Assembly: GCA_009833045.1 (NCBI GenBank)
Contig: WUUP01000002.1
Span: 186,001-250,000 of the forward strand
DNA length: 64,000 nt
Origin: Saprospirales bacterium GYS_P2D
GTDB taxonomy: Bacteria > Bacteroidota > Bacteroidia > Chitinophagales > Saprospiraceae
Reading direction: 5' to 3'
The notes below the pieces were generated by a model, which made no database searches, was not told the DNA's origin, and was given only the letters and a program-made list of their open reading frames with translations. The translations under genes and the position numbers were made by a program. Positions 17,145-26,708 of this stretch are shown here, one piece after another (the stretch's first letter is position 1; each line of letters starts with the position of its first letter).

Positions 17145-18626
17145 TTAGAGCTGTTTTAACAACTCAGCTTTCCATCGATCGTAAGCGGCTTGGTAAGGGA
17201 TCTTATCGCCTGTTGGTTTGTATGTTTTGATAGGGTCACCCGACTGGCAGGCGTCTTCTACAGAAGCATAAATACCTGTGGCCACGCCAGCAGCTTTAGC
17301 TGCTCCCACTGCTCCTGTAGTTTTGACGATATGCACTTGTGCATTCGTCAGATGTGATATCGTATCAGAGAATATTTGTGACTGAAATAAATTATCATTT
17401 CCTGCTTTGATTTCATTGACCTGGAGTCCCATCTCTCTCATGATCTCGATACCATAGACAAATGAAAAAGCAATCCCCTCCAGACTCGCTCGATAGAAGT
17501 GGGCCCGCTTGTGCCGATTAAACTCAACATGCAAAAACTGGGCTCCGACATTGACATTCTCGAGCATACGCTCCGCTCCATTGCCAAAAGGCAAAATGAC
17601 TAATCCATCACTGCCAATATCAACCATCTGGGCCTCCTGCTCCATATCATCATAGGATACACCATCCTCCGCCATGATCTGACGTGTAAAACTATACTCT
17701 ATACCAGATCCATTGATACAAAGTAGTACGCCTATTCGTGGATCAGAAGCTGTATGATTCACATGTGCAAAATTATTCACTCGACTTCGAGGATCATATG
17801 CATTCGTATCTATGACACCATAGACTACTCCCGACGTACCACCAGTAGCTGCTACTTCACCTGGATTTAGCACCCCCAGAGATAGCGCATTGTTAGGCTG
17901 ATCACCAGCTCTATAAGTGACTGGTATACCCACAGATAGACCTGTCTCTGCTGCGCTCTCCTCAGAGACTTTGCCCTGATCCGAAAAAGTAGGTCGTATA
18001 TCAGCAATGAGCTCCTGACAGAACCCATAATGGCTCAAAATATCTTCACTTAGATCCGAAGACTCAAAATCCCAGAATATACCTTCTGATAGTCCTGAGA
18101 TGGTAGTGGTAATCTCACCCGTCAATCGCATGGCAATGTAGTCGCCAGGTAGCATAATCTTATGTATACGAGCATATATTTCCGGTTCATTCTCTTTGAC
18201 CCATGCTAATTTTGAGGCCGTGAAGTTGCCGGGAAAATTCATGGTCCGAGCCAGACATCTCTCCCCTCCTATGGCCTCCAATGCGTCTTGGCCTATCTTA
18301 ACGGCTCTGCTATCACACCAGATGATAGATGGACGTAAGACCTGGTGATCCTCATCTACGACCACCAACCCATGCATCTGGTAGCTGATCCCTATACCTT
18401 TGATCTGTGAGGGATCTATAGACGCACTCTCGAGTATCTCACGTGTAGCATGACATACGTGCTCATACCAGACCTCTGGATCTTGTTCTGCCCAACCAGG
18501 ATGATGAGATATCATATCCATCTCGACTTTTGGACTTTGCACGACCTGTATCACTTCTTGGCTGTCCGCTTCTATCAATGCTGCTTTTATGGATGAGCTC
18601 CCTATATCATAGCCTATCAGGTACAT
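17145..18626 (-). CDS. xylB: FGGY-family carbohydrate kinase, xylulokinase-like
   Basis: A 493-residue two-lobed sugar kinase. The N-terminal phosphate loop is YDIGSSSIKAALIE (5-18), followed by GISYQMHGLVVVD and the sugar-contacting IIWCDSRA. The C-terminal lobe has the adenosine loop ATGGTSG and the closing segment AVGAAKAAGVATG. The QMHG motif and total length point to D-xylulose, giving xylulose 5-phosphate, which would feed the transketolase at 4571. No xylose isomerase or transporter lies nearby, so another ketopentose is possible. Confidence 0.85.
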   Translation of the reverse strand: MYLIGYDIGSSSIKAALIEADSQEVIQVVQSPKVEMDMISHHPGWAEQDPEVWYEHVCHATREILESASIDPSQIKGIGISYQMHGLVVVDEDHQVLRPSIIWCDSRAVKIGQDALEAIGGERCLARTMNFPGNFTASKLAWVKENEPEIYARIHKIMLPGDYIAMRLTGEITTTISGLSEGIFWDFESSDLSEDILSHYGFCQELIADIRPTFSDQGKVSEESAAETGLSVGIPVTYRAGDQPNNALSLGVLNPGEVAATGGTSGVVYGVIDTNAYDPRSRVNNFAHVNHTASDPRIGVLLCINGSGIEYSFTRQIMAEDGVSYDDMEQEAQMVDIGSDGLVILPFGNGAERMLENVNVGAQFLHVEFNRHKRAHFYRASLEGIAFSFVYGIEIMREMGLQVNEIKAGNDNLFQSQIFSDTISHLTNAQVHIVKTTGAVGAAKAAGVATGIYASVEDACQSGDPIKTYKPTGDKIPYQAAYDRWKAELLKQL

Positions 18627-18703
18627 AGTATTTGATAATTATTTATAGATAACACCTTATAGATGAATAATCCAAAAGTAAAAGAATAGTATCTCAATAA
18701 GCC

Positions 18704-18711
18704 TAATTTTG
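18704..18711 (+). promoter_or_regulatory. Minus-7 box (TAATTTTG) for the nucleoid-associated protein gene
   Basis: TAnnTTTG match 24 bases before the ATG at 18736. Confidence 0.4.
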
Positions 18712-18735
18712 CGATAAGCTAAAAACGATGTATAA

Positions 18736-19782
18736 ATGAAGGTGATCTTTGACCCTATCCAGATAAAACAATTATTCATCCACCAACTACTCCATGGTGA
18801 TCATGCTCAGCTCAAGCTCTCGCAATACCCTACTGTAGTATCTTATGATCTCGAGCCAATCGTACTCGAATACCTCCTTCATGCTATCAAAAAACGTGAT
18901 GAATTAGAACAATTCACATTTAGCAATGAAGACTTCACATTGAATCCATTGTTCCAATTTGCTCAGACCATCTTTGCAGATAACTCACTATTAGGCGAGG
19001 TCAGCGGTAGTATCGCTAAGCATCTCTATCAAGTATCTACTCATCCTAATATCAAGTCAGGGGATCTGTGTATAGCCCTTTTTGACGATATCGCTTATGA
19101 GGATCAGATGATACAGGCATTGGGCATCTTTAAATCTGAAACGAAAGATGAATTTCTCAAAATCACTAAAGAATATGAGGGATATGACATATCATCGGAC
19201 ATAGGACTCAGCCTCAATAAGCTCGACAAAGCCTGCCTGATCTATAATATTGAGCCTGAAAATGGGTATGTACTATCAGTAATCGATAGATCTAATGGAA
19301 ATAGCGAAGCGCAATACTGGCGAGAAGCATTCATCAATAGTCGTCCACTGCAGGATGAATATCTGAAGACGCTCTCCTACATGAATATGGCACAGACATA
19401 TATCAGCCATCAGATCGCAGAAGAATTTGAAGTGGAGCGACCTGATCAAATAGATCTACTCAATAAGTCAGCCCAATACTTTAAAGAAAAAGAGTCGCTG
19501 AGCCAAGAAGAATTTAAGAATGAAGTACTCCAGCATGAGGATCTAATACAGTCTTTTGAGGCGTATAGCGAGTCTTACCAAGCAGAGATGAACGTAGATC
19601 TCTCAGAGGACTTTGGACTCTCCAAAAAAGCAGTAAAGAAGACGGCAAAGGACTTCAAATCTGTATTAAAACTGGATAAAAACTTTCATGTATATATACA
19701 TGGTGATAGGACGATGATAGAACGAGGTACTGATGAAGATGGTCGAAAATACTATAAACTTTATTACGAGCAAGAAAACTAA
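18736..19782 (+). CDS. Nucleoid-associated protein, NdpA/YejK family
   Basis: A 348-residue protein matching the 37-kDa nucleoid-associated family. Typical features are the N-terminal half with paired acidic helices, the central GDLCIALFDD...ALGIFKSETKDEFL strand-helix unit, and LSLNKLDKACLIYN. The C-terminal part carries basic KKAVKKTAKDFK. Family members associate with the nucleoid; their molecular task is poorly known. There is no signal peptide. It is a single gene between the divergent kinase and a secreted protein gene. Confidence 0.85.
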   Translation: MKVIFDPIQIKQLFIHQLLHGDHAQLKLSQYPTVVSYDLEPIVLEYLLHAIKKRDELEQFTFSNEDFTLNPLFQFAQTIFADNSLLGEVSGSIAKHLYQVSTHPNIKSGDLCIALFDDIAYEDQMIQALGIFKSETKDEFLKITKEYEGYDISSDIGLSLNKLDKACLIYNIEPENGYVLSVIDRSNGNSEAQYWREAFINSRPLQDEYLKTLSYMNMAQTYISHQIAEEFEVERPDQIDLLNKSAQYFKEKESLSQEEFKNEVLQHEDLIQSFEAYSESYQAEMNVDLSEDFGLSKKAVKKTAKDFKSVLKLDKNFHVYIHGDRTMIERGTDEDGRKYYKLYYEQEN

Positions 19783-19907
19783 ATATGCCGTGAAATAGGT
19801 ATTGTAATCGGAGGACACATCAAATAATTTGCAGTCAAATCTTAGTCAAAGCGTAGAAAGCTCATTAAATTTGATACGCTGACATTTACTTAAACAACTA
19901 TTGACCA

Positions 19908-20837
19908 ATGAAATATTTTATTACCCTATCACTCGTAGGTCTCACGAGTTTATCTACGCTATCTGCGCAATTATTCAAAAGAGTAATGGATCGTGCAGCT
20001 GACAAAATAGAACAGCGTGTAGAGGATAAAATCGTCGAAGGAATCTCCACAGAAATCGCTAATAGAGCAGTCCGTCCTCTGGATAATGTCTATGATCAGA
20101 TATTCAGAGAGCAGTACAAAGCTACATATGGCAAAGAGTGGGATGACGAAGAATACGAGAATGATGAAGAGCGAATGAATGCCATGCAGGCTATGCTGAA
20201 TAGTATGTATGGCAATGTAGAGCTACCTGAGAGCTACACATTTGATTTCGCTGTAGAAATAGAGACTTATGACTATGGTGAGAAAAAACCGAATAAGATG
20301 AAAATGCTTTTTAATAGTAACTCTGGCATATTCGCTATGGTACAGGCAGAGGAAGACGAAAGTCTCATTGTATTCGATGCGGAGAATGACATCATGACCA
20401 TCTATAATCAAAAGGAGAAAACAGCTATGGCGATGCCGAGCGTCATGAAAATGGCAGGTGCATTCGCAGCGAGCGCAGAGTATCAAGAATCCCAGACTCA
20501 GTACAAATTTGAAAAGCATAAAACTAAAAAGATCTTAGGCTACGAAGCTCAAGGCTACAAAGCTGAGTCAGAGGAAGACAAGTCAGAATTTTACGTAAGT
20601 GACCAATTAGGCTTTAGCTGGCGTGAAAGCTTTGGTCAGATGCTGCAAAAATCAGCTCCTAATCTTTATAAATCTCATGATGGCGAGTATATGGACGGCT
20701 TCTTACTTGAGGCAAAATCCAAAAGAAAAAAAGATGGTAAAGAGTCAAAATGGGAAACTAAAAAAGTAGAAGAAAAGACCACTACTATCAACAACAAAGA
20801 CTATAAACTGAGCAATCAAGCAATGATGGGCAACTAA
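19908..20837 (+). CDS. Secreted DUF4412-like protein
   Basis: A 309-residue protein with a signal peptide ending TLSAQ. After a charged helical stretch (about 20-100) comes a beta-rich domain with MKMLFNSNSGIFAMVQAEEDESLIVFD and a GYEAQGYKAESEEDKSEFYVSD element that recalls DUF4412. The C-terminus is lysine-rich. Function is unknown; location is probably periplasmic or outer-membrane associated. It is the second protein of this type in the window (see 8952), but too different to be a recent duplicate. Confidence 0.7.
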   Translation: MKYFITLSLVGLTSLSTLSAQLFKRVMDRAADKIEQRVEDKIVEGISTEIANRAVRPLDNVYDQIFREQYKATYGKEWDDEEYENDEERMNAMQAMLNSMYGNVELPESYTFDFAVEIETYDYGEKKPNKMKMLFNSNSGIFAMVQAEEDESLIVFDAENDIMTIYNQKEKTAMAMPSVMKMAGAFAASAEYQESQTQYKFEKHKTKKILGYEAQGYKAESEEDKSEFYVSDQLGFSWRESFGQMLQKSAPNLYKSHDGEYMDGFLLEAKSKRKKDGKESKWETKKVEEKTTTINNKDYKLSNQAMMGN

Positions 20838-20939
20838 AAGAGTCGTCCATACTCATACATCATCGCTGCTGACTACCAAATAAGCAATTCTGATACTAAA
20901 CAGAAGTGCTTGTTTTGTTTTTGTTATTCTAACTAACGT

Positions 20940-21509
20940 ATGAAATACATAAGTCAGCTAATACTGAAGCTCTGGGGCTGGAAGGTCGAAGGCAATCCAC
21001 GAAATGACATCAGTCATCGAGTATTTGCAGTGGTGCCGCATACCAGCAGCTGGGACTTTATAGTAGCTATCCTGCTAAAGTGGTCGCTCCAATTGAAAAA
21101 TGACTTCGTCGCCAAGAAAAGCTTATTTAGACCGCCTTGGGGATGGTTTTTCAGAGCCTTGGGTGGACATCCTGTAGATAGATCTCAAAGTCAAAATGTA
21201 GTGGAGGCCATCGTGCAACTCATGAAGTCTAAAAATCGATTTTCCCTGGGCATAGCTCCTGAAGGAACCCGCAAAAAAGTAAATAAACTCAAAACCGGAT
21301 TTTATCAAATAGCTAAAGGCGCTGGAGCACCTATACTATTGGTGAGATTTGATTATTCGACCAAGACAGTCACTATCTCAGAGCCTTTCTACCCTACAAC
21401 CGATGAGGCCGCAGACTGGCAATATATCAATCAATATTACAAAGGCGCAAAGGGTAAGATTCCAAGCCTCAGCTTTGATCCAGACCTCAATATCAATTTG
21501 CAATCTTAG
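20940..21509 (+). CDS. Short 1-acylglycerol-3-phosphate acyltransferase-like protein
   Basis: A 189-residue PlsC-superfamily enzyme: HTSSWD (34-39) supplies the H-x4-D pair, GGHPVDR (75-81) is motif III and PEGTR (107-111) binds phosphate. The length is below that of standard PlsC (about 240) and fits the short lysophospholipid acyltransferase subgroup. It is probably a cytoplasmic-face membrane enzyme. The 3' end overlaps the convergent FAD-oxidase gene by 17 bases. Confidence 0.85.
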   Translation: MKYISQLILKLWGWKVEGNPRNDISHRVFAVVPHTSSWDFIVAILLKWSLQLKNDFVAKKSLFRPPWGWFFRALGGHPVDRSQSQNVVEAIVQLMKSKNRFSLGIAPEGTRKKVNKLKTGFYQIAKGAGAPILLVRFDYSTKTVTISEPFYPTTDEAADWQYINQYYKGAKGKIPSLSFDPDLNINLQS

Positions 21510-22536
21510 GAAGCTCAGAATGGATATGCACTCCATCATATAAAAGTCCACAAAGATACTCTGCCCAATACGGCCCTATCGAAATACCCTTAGTACCCAG
21601 TCCATTAAAAATTAACAGCCGCTCATGCTCTGGATGCTCTCCGACGAATGGTCTGCGATACTTAGTAGAAGGACGGACCGCCGCTCGATGATCTATGACC
21701 TCGTATGAAACCCTCAGATAGCGCTCTAAAAATCCAACTAACTCATCTCGCTTAGCTGCTGATGGTGAGCCATCTTTAAACTCCCACTCATAGGTACTAC
21801 CTATCCAAAAAATATCATCCCCCAGAGGCACCAGAAACTTGTGATGTTTCACTATATGACTATCTGGAAATCCCGGAATCCTCACAATCACCACCTCGCC
21901 CTTAGCTGGTCTGAAAGGGAGCCAATTGAAATACGGATTATTCACGACCTGAGCGCCATCACAGAATACAATATGTTCAGTGACGATACCTTGATATGAC
22001 AGTGCCGATGTACTCATCACTATATCCTCATATAAAAACGGCTCTTCTCGTAGTACTCCTATCGCAGCGTAATGAGCCCTCAATCCCGATAATAAGTCTT
22101 GAGTATGAATATTGCAAGATTGCTTTACGCTACCCCATTGAAATATCTCTCTGAGATAATCATCATACTCGGGCCCGTCATAATCCTCACTGATGTACTC
22201 GCCATATCCATCCATGGCCAGACGGCTGTGCCATTGATTTTCATCCTTCGGAGTATGGATCCCACGGATGACTGGCTTATTTCCTACGAAGTTGGTATCG
22301 ATCTTGGAAGATATCTCTTGGTAAATGGTTATCGCTACTGGCAAGAAATCATCGATCATCCATGACTTCACATAGTTGCGACCAGTGATCGGATTGATGA
22401 GGCCAGATGAGACAGCGGTAGATGATGACATATGACCTTTATCATAGATCACAAACGTTTTCCCTCTCTTTTCTAATTCGTGAGCTAATAAGCTACCTGC
22501 TATTCCTTGCCCTACTATGATCACATCTACCGTCAT
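21493..22536 (-). CDS. FAD-dependent oxidoreductase, D-amino-acid oxidase (DAO) superfamily
   Basis: A 347-residue flavoprotein with an N-terminal dinucleotide fold, VGQGIAGSLLAHEL (8-21), then SSGLINPITGRNYVKSW, which is typical of the DAO group that includes the glycine oxidase ThiO and the MnmC oxidase domain. The C-terminal RPSTKYRRPFVGEHPE and GLGTKGISIGP segments close the FAD site. The G-R-x-x-V-K-S-W element resembles the MnmC C-terminal domain, but no methyltransferase domain or thiamine gene is adjacent. The substrate is undetermined. Confidence 0.8.
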   Translation of the reverse strand: MTVDVIIVGQGIAGSLLAHELEKRGKTFVIYDKGHMSSSTAVSSGLINPITGRNYVKSWMIDDFLPVAITIYQEISSKIDTNFVGNKPVIRGIHTPKDENQWHSRLAMDGYGEYISEDYDGPEYDDYLREIFQWGSVKQSCNIHTQDLLSGLRAHYAAIGVLREEPFLYEDIVMSTSALSYQGIVTEHIVFCDGAQVVNNPYFNWLPFRPAKGEVVIVRIPGFPDSHIVKHHKFLVPLGDDIFWIGSTYEWEFKDGSPSAAKRDELVGFLERYLRVSYEVIDHRAAVRPSTKYRRPFVGEHPEHERLLIFNGLGTKGISIGPYWAEYLCGLLYDGVHIHSELPKIAN

Positions 22537-22571
22537 AGATCAAAAGTACCAATAAGACTAAAGGAATACGT

Positions 22572-23870
22572 TTAATTGAGGGCAGATTTGTATCTATCCA
22601 GACAGCGCTCTCGAGCCTCTTTATGATCGACTATAGGATCAGGATAGTCATCTGTCCCATACTCTGGCACATATCGCTTGATATAGGTCTTCTCTTTATC
22701 AAACTTTTGCATTTGGCTCGTAGGATTAAATATTCTAAAGTAGGGAGCCGCATCCGTACCACTACCTGCCGCCCATTGCCAGCCACCATTATTGCTCGCC
22801 AGATCATAGTCGAGTAATTTCTCTGCAAAATAAGCCTCTCCCCAGCGCCAATCAATCAGCAAATGCTTAGTCAAAAAGCTGGCTGTCACCATGCGTATAC
22901 GGTTGTGCATATAGCCTGTTTCATTGAGCTCTCTCATGCCTGCATCCACTATGGGATAGCCCGTACGCCCCTCACACCATGCTTCGAATTCCTCTTTATT
23001 ATTCCTCCATTGGATCTCGTCGTACTTTTCTCTGAAGGCCGTATCAACCACTTTAGGGAAGTGGTGTAATATCTGCGAATAAAAGTCTCTCCAAATTAAC
23101 TCACTGAGATAGGTATCATTGAGTTCTACCGCTTTGCGGGCCTTCTCTCTGATGCTGATGGTCCCAAAGCGATAGTGGATACCCAGACGAGAAGTCCCCT
23201 CCTCATTTGCGGGATAATTACGAGTCTCATCGTAGTTTTTAATGACTGATCGTTTAACCTCTTGGGAGGGAATCTCAATATCTGATCTGCTGAATCCCAT
23301 ATCCTCTAAGCTGATCATTTCTTGAGCATCTATTTTTTTAAGTTTATCCAGATGATTTTCTGAGGCGTAGTGCGTATCTCGATAGTCTTCATAGGCTTTG
23401 AGCCAAATCTTCTTATATGGGGTAAAAACTACATACGGGTCACCATCTGACTTGACCACTTCATTTTTTTCAAATATGACATGATCTTTAAAACTATGTA
23501 CTTCGATGTCCCTGTCTGAGCAGAGTTCTCTCACCTTTTCATCTCTCTTGACAGCATAAGGCTCGTAGTCATGATTAAAGTACAGAGCTTTCGGTTCATG
23601 CTCTTGCAAGATCTCTTCATATAGCTGTATCGGATCTCCGTAGTACACTCTAAGGTCACTACCATGTCCCTGGAGCTGTTCTTTCAGCTCGGCTATCGTA
23701 TCATGGATGAATGTGACTCGAGCATCTTCTTTTGGCAGTTCATCCAAGATGTTTTTATCAAAAATAAAAATGGGTATTACCTCACCAGACTGCTCTAATG
23801 ATCGGTATAAACCGTGATTATCATAAAGTCTCAGATCTCGTCTAAACCAAAATAAAGTTGAGTTATTCAT
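22572..23870 (-). CDS. phr: Deoxyribodipyrimidine photolyase
   Basis: A cryptochrome/photolyase protein of 432 residues that uses light and FADH- to repair pyrimidine dimers. The N-terminal antenna domain begins LFWFRRDLRLYDN. The catalytic domain has LGIHYRFGTISIRE, LIWRDFYSQ, GYPIVDAGMRELNETGYMHNR, DWRWGEAYF and the diagnostic NNGGWQWAAGSGTDA, as in class I CPD photolyases. The second ATG (23870) gives the usual spacing to the first motif; an in-frame ATG four codons upstream (23882) is also possible. No antenna-cofactor genes are nearby. Confidence 0.93.
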   Translation of the reverse strand: MNNSTLFWFRRDLRLYDNHGLYRSLEQSGEVIPIFIFDKNILDELPKEDARVTFIHDTIAELKEQLQGHGSDLRVYYGDPIQLYEEILQEHEPKALYFNHDYEPYAVKRDEKVRELCSDRDIEVHSFKDHVIFEKNEVVKSDGDPYVVFTPYKKIWLKAYEDYRDTHYASENHLDKLKKIDAQEMISLEDMGFSRSDIEIPSQEVKRSVIKNYDETRNYPANEEGTSRLGIHYRFGTISIREKARKAVELNDTYLSELIWRDFYSQILHHFPKVVDTAFREKYDEIQWRNNKEEFEAWCEGRTGYPIVDAGMRELNETGYMHNRIRMVTASFLTKHLLIDWRWGEAYFAEKLLDYDLASNNGGWQWAAGSGTDAAPYFRIFNPTSQMQKFDKEKTYIKRYVPEYGTDDYPDPIVDHKEARERCLDRYKSALN

Positions 23871-23928
23871 TTTATTCGTCATCTGTTATATACCCTCTGG
23901 GTGGGTAGGATTACTAATAGTGGATATC

Positions 23929-23936
23929 TATATTTG
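23929..23936 (+). promoter_or_regulatory. Minus-7 box (TATATTTG) for the lipoprotein gene
   Basis: TAnnTTTG match 14 bases before the ATG at 23951. Confidence 0.4.
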
Positions 23937-23950
23937 TTTAACTAAATGCC

Positions 23951-24856
23951 ATGAATCCTATGAGGATAATCCCAATACTTATCCTAATGATAGCTATGCT
24001 GGCCTGTCAGCCAGAGAAGAAAGATGAGGAGATAGAAGCGCTATCAAGGCTCGAGACGGAGCTGGAGCTACAGCCCAGCGAAGAACGTGCAAAACTATAT
24101 CTCGACGGTCTGAATAAGTATGTTGCTGATCACTATCAAGAATTTGAAGTAATCCAGCCCTATCTGAAAAAAGGAGCTAAAGTCTCTATGGATTATGGTT
24201 TCTTGGACAAAGCTCCTGGCTTCATATTCCCTCTCCTCAAGAATAAAAACACAACAGATAAGCTTCCCTTTCAACTCAATATGGGAGACATCATGATCAA
24301 TCTGAACAAGCGTCACGCCGCCGATGTGATCTATAAAGAATTAGCCCGTGTACACCCTAATGATCCTGAGGTCCAAAAGCGAAAAGTCTTAATCGACAGT
24401 GTAGCTTTGGCCCACGACGACTATGTGCAGTATCTCTTTGATCAAATATTGATTAACCCCGATGAATTTGGAGTGAATCGTATAGCTGCGCTAAAATTCG
24501 TCGATGCAGCGGAGGCTTTAGCATTGATCAATCCTGATCATCCAAAAACCGCAGAATATTTATATAAAGCTGCTGAAGTAGCTCGAGGAATGCGTACGAT
24601 GCCCAAAGCGATGTCCATCTACGACTGGATATTGACAGACTATCCCAATTATGAAAAGACAGCTACTGTCCTATTCATTAAAGGATTCATCATGGAACAA
24701 GACTTTAAAAAAGCCGATGAAGCGAGGGCCATATATACTGAATTCTTGGAGCGCTATCCAGATCACCAGATGGCATCGAGTGCTAAGTTCTTATTAGAGA
24801 ATATGGGGCGCTCCGAAGAAGAAATCTTACAGCACATCAGCAAAGAGGGCAAGTAG
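23951..24856 (+). CDS. TPR-containing lipoprotein
   Basis: A 301-residue protein with a lipoprotein signal: a hydrophobic stretch then MLAC at 16-19, acylated on the cysteine. Helical repeats of TPR type follow, for example AADVIYKELARVHPNDPEV, KAMSIYDWILTDYPNYEK and EARAIYTEFLERYPDHQMAS, spaced by single helices. The pattern of hydrophobic pairs and P-N/D-D/H turns resembles periplasmic scaffold proteins such as BamD and CpoB, so a role in assembling an envelope complex is plausible but unproven. The gene is convergent with the next one. Confidence 0.75.
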   Translation: MNPMRIIPILILMIAMLACQPEKKDEEIEALSRLETELELQPSEERAKLYLDGLNKYVADHYQEFEVIQPYLKKGAKVSMDYGFLDKAPGFIFPLLKNKNTTDKLPFQLNMGDIMINLNKRHAADVIYKELARVHPNDPEVQKRKVLIDSVALAHDDYVQYLFDQILINPDEFGVNRIAALKFVDAAEALALINPDHPKTAEYLYKAAEVARGMRTMPKAMSIYDWILTDYPNYEKTATVLFIKGFIMEQDFKKADEARAIYTEFLERYPDHQMASSAKFLLENMGRSEEEILQHISKEGK

Positions 24857-24858
24857 GC

Positions 24859-25323
24859 TTATAGTTCTATCTCTACTTTGTCATAGGGCTTGAGGGCATT
24901 GCCTTTCACTACTGCTTCGACGGTGAGGCTGTAACTTGATTTAGCATTTTTAGCGACCTTAGCCAGCTTGCTGATTCCCTTGTAAAGTATATTCTTCTCC
25001 CCTAATTTTTCGATATCGGACTTGAGGAGAGCATAGTTGATAGCAAAAGATGCCGTGATAGGCTGATCTACATCGATAGCTTGATGAAGTTCTATTTCTT
25101 TCTTTCCTAATACATACTCGTCTACCAGTTTGGACTTCTTGCGACGTCCACGAGAGTATTTTTCTCGTATAGTGACGATGAGTTTTTCTATTTCTTGGGC
25201 TGACTGAGTGGTGAGTTCCACTACTCCATTAACTTGATTAGAGGCTGATTCGTCGACTGACACCTCAGCGATCTCTATTTTCACTCCTTCTATCCCCAGC
25301 CAGTTTTTTATCTTTTTAAACAT
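24859..25323 (-). CDS. Arrestin-like protein, Spo0M family resemblance
   Basis: A 154-residue cytoplasmic protein made of beta strands. The start FKKIKNWLGIEGVKIEI followed by VNGVVELTTQSAQEIEKLIVTI resembles the N-terminal beta-sandwich of sporulation-control protein Spo0M, an arrestin-like fold found far beyond spore formers. It lacks the second sandwich of full Spo0M (about 250 residues). A mid-protein basic patch, SRGRRKKSK, could bind acidic partners. It precedes the Fe-S cassette genes' 3' end on the same strand. Function is unknown. Confidence 0.5.
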   Translation of the reverse strand: MFKKIKNWLGIEGVKIEIAEVSVDESASNQVNGVVELTTQSAQEIEKLIVTIREKYSRGRRKKSKLVDEYVLGKKEIELHQAIDVDQPITASFAINYALLKSDIEKLGEKNILYKGISKLAKVAKNAKSSYSLTVEAVVKGNALKPYDKVEIEL

Positions 25324-25405
25324 ATATTGCTACTGTTATTTCTCCAATGAGCTTAACGGCAATATGAACAAAATAAATCCGAACGGGCTATCTTAATAGA
25401 TCAAC

Positions 25406-25924
25406 TTAACGTGTAAATCGATAATGCCAACTATTCTTTAGAGGTTTGAGCCACTTAGAGAATAGGTCTCCTTTAGTTTTGACCAATGTGTCAAAAAACA
25501 ATGTGTCATCAGTGATCTCTCCAGCCGCATAAGCTGCTGATAGTGCATTCATGTGGACAGTGCGCACTTGACCAGCGGCATCGATGTAGCCAAACTCATC
25601 CCTCACCATCACATTAGTATCGAGCTGATCACCTATGTTTTGCACGTGTCGAGTGAGATTATCTATGGAGCAGCCACTGGCACTATTAGACTGCTCCTCA
25701 TCAAGCATTACTATGACGAAGCGATTATAAAACACTCCTGCATGTGCTTGTAGCTCTCGATTATGAGCAGTCCAACTCTGAGTGAATAACCTGAGATATT
25801 CATTGACCTGCATGACCTCTTTATCTGACAGAGACTTCTGAGACTGAAATATCCAGACTCTGGAGCTGTCACTCATCAGCTCCATCTCGATAGGCACTTG
25901 ATCTATCGTATAGTTATAGACCAT
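25406..25924 (-). CDS. Conserved Bacteroidota protein of unknown function next to the Fe-S oxidoreductase genes
   Basis: A 172-residue soluble protein with SSRVWIFQSQKSLSD, FTQSWTAHNRELQAHAG and SGCSIDNLTRHVQNI. These match a conserved Bacteroidota protein often mislabelled ABC transporter ATPase. It has no Walker motifs, so that name is wrong. The conserved W, H and the C-S-I-D element suggest an active site or ligand site. The start overlaps the end of the upstream Fe-S gene by 11 bases, so the two are translationally linked. Confidence 0.65.
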   Translation of the reverse strand: MVYNYTIDQVPIEMELMSDSSRVWIFQSQKSLSDKEVMQVNEYLRLFTQSWTAHNRELQAHAGVFYNRFVIVMLDEEQSNSASGCSIDNLTRHVQNIGDQLDTNVMVRDEFGYIDAAGQVRTVHMNALSAAYAAGEITDDTLFFDTLVKTKGDLFSKWLKPLKNSWHYRFTR

Positions 25925-26693
25925 TTGACTGTACTATTAGTTCTGAGATGTCACATACCATCACATCATCTTGTTTCTCTTTAGCCTTGAGACCATCCAT
26001 TAGCATCGTGATGCAGAATGGACAGTTAGCGGCTATGACATCAGGCTGAGTCTTCATGGCCTGCTCTACACGCTGTACATTGATCCGCTTATCTCCTGGC
26101 TCATCCTCTTTAAACATCTGAGCACCTCCCGCTCCACAGCACAGTCCTCGAGTTTTATTTTCATCCATCTCGATGAATGTGGCGTCGAGTTCATTGAGGA
26201 TAGCTCGTGGCGCTTCATATTCGCCATTGACACGGCCGAGGTAACAACTATCGTGATAAGTGACTCGCTTACCAGCGAATGCTCCTCCTTCTATTTTTAA
26301 CTTGCCCTCCTCTATCAATGACTGTATCAGCTGTGTATGATGTAGCACCTCATACTTGCCACCTATCTTAGGGTATTCATTCTTTAGAGTATTAAAGCAG
26401 TGTGGACAGGTCGTGACAATCTTCTGTACCTCATAGCTATTCAGCGTCTCAATATTCTGTATCGCTGACATCTGAAATAAAAATTCATTTCCCGCTCGAC
26501 GGGCAGGATCTCCTGTACAGCTTTCTTCATTGCCTAATATGGCAAAACTGATACCCACTGAACTCAATATTTTAGCGAAAGCTATTGATACCTTCTTAGC
26601 TCGTGCATCAAAACTCCCAGCACATCCTACCCAAAATAGAATCTCAGGCTTCTCTCCACTCGCTACGTATTCTGCTACTGTTTTTACTTTCAT
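25914..26693 (-). CDS. (Fe-S)-binding protein with two CCG domains, heterodisulfide-reductase B-like
   Basis: A 259-residue cytoplasmic protein carrying repeated cysteine motifs: WVGCAGS, then CPHCFN, HDSCYLGR, LCCGAGG and NCPFCI. These form CCG-type domains that bind a non-cubane Fe-S cluster in HdrB, or a quinone-reactive cluster in GlpC/LutA-type proteins. It follows the membrane Fe-S subunit gene by 15 bases on the same strand. The two together look like a membrane electron-transfer complex that moves electrons between a soluble donor and the quinone pool. Confidence 0.85.
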   Translation of the reverse strand: MKVKTVAEYVASGEKPEILFWVGCAGSFDARAKKVSIAFAKILSSVGISFAILGNEESCTGDPARRAGNEFLFQMSAIQNIETLNSYEVQKIVTTCPHCFNTLKNEYPKIGGKYEVLHHTQLIQSLIEEGKLKIEGGAFAGKRVTYHDSCYLGRVNGEYEAPRAILNELDATFIEMDENKTRGLCCGAGGAQMFKEDEPGDKRINVQRVEQAMKTQPDVIAANCPFCITMLMDGLKAKEKQDDVMVCDISELIVQSNGL

Positions 26694-26708
26694 TTTATGC
26701 TGTTTATC

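Noticed and set aside
16405-17148. 247-codon plus-strand frame
   Set aside because: It is antisense to smc, whose motifs are complete on the other strand.
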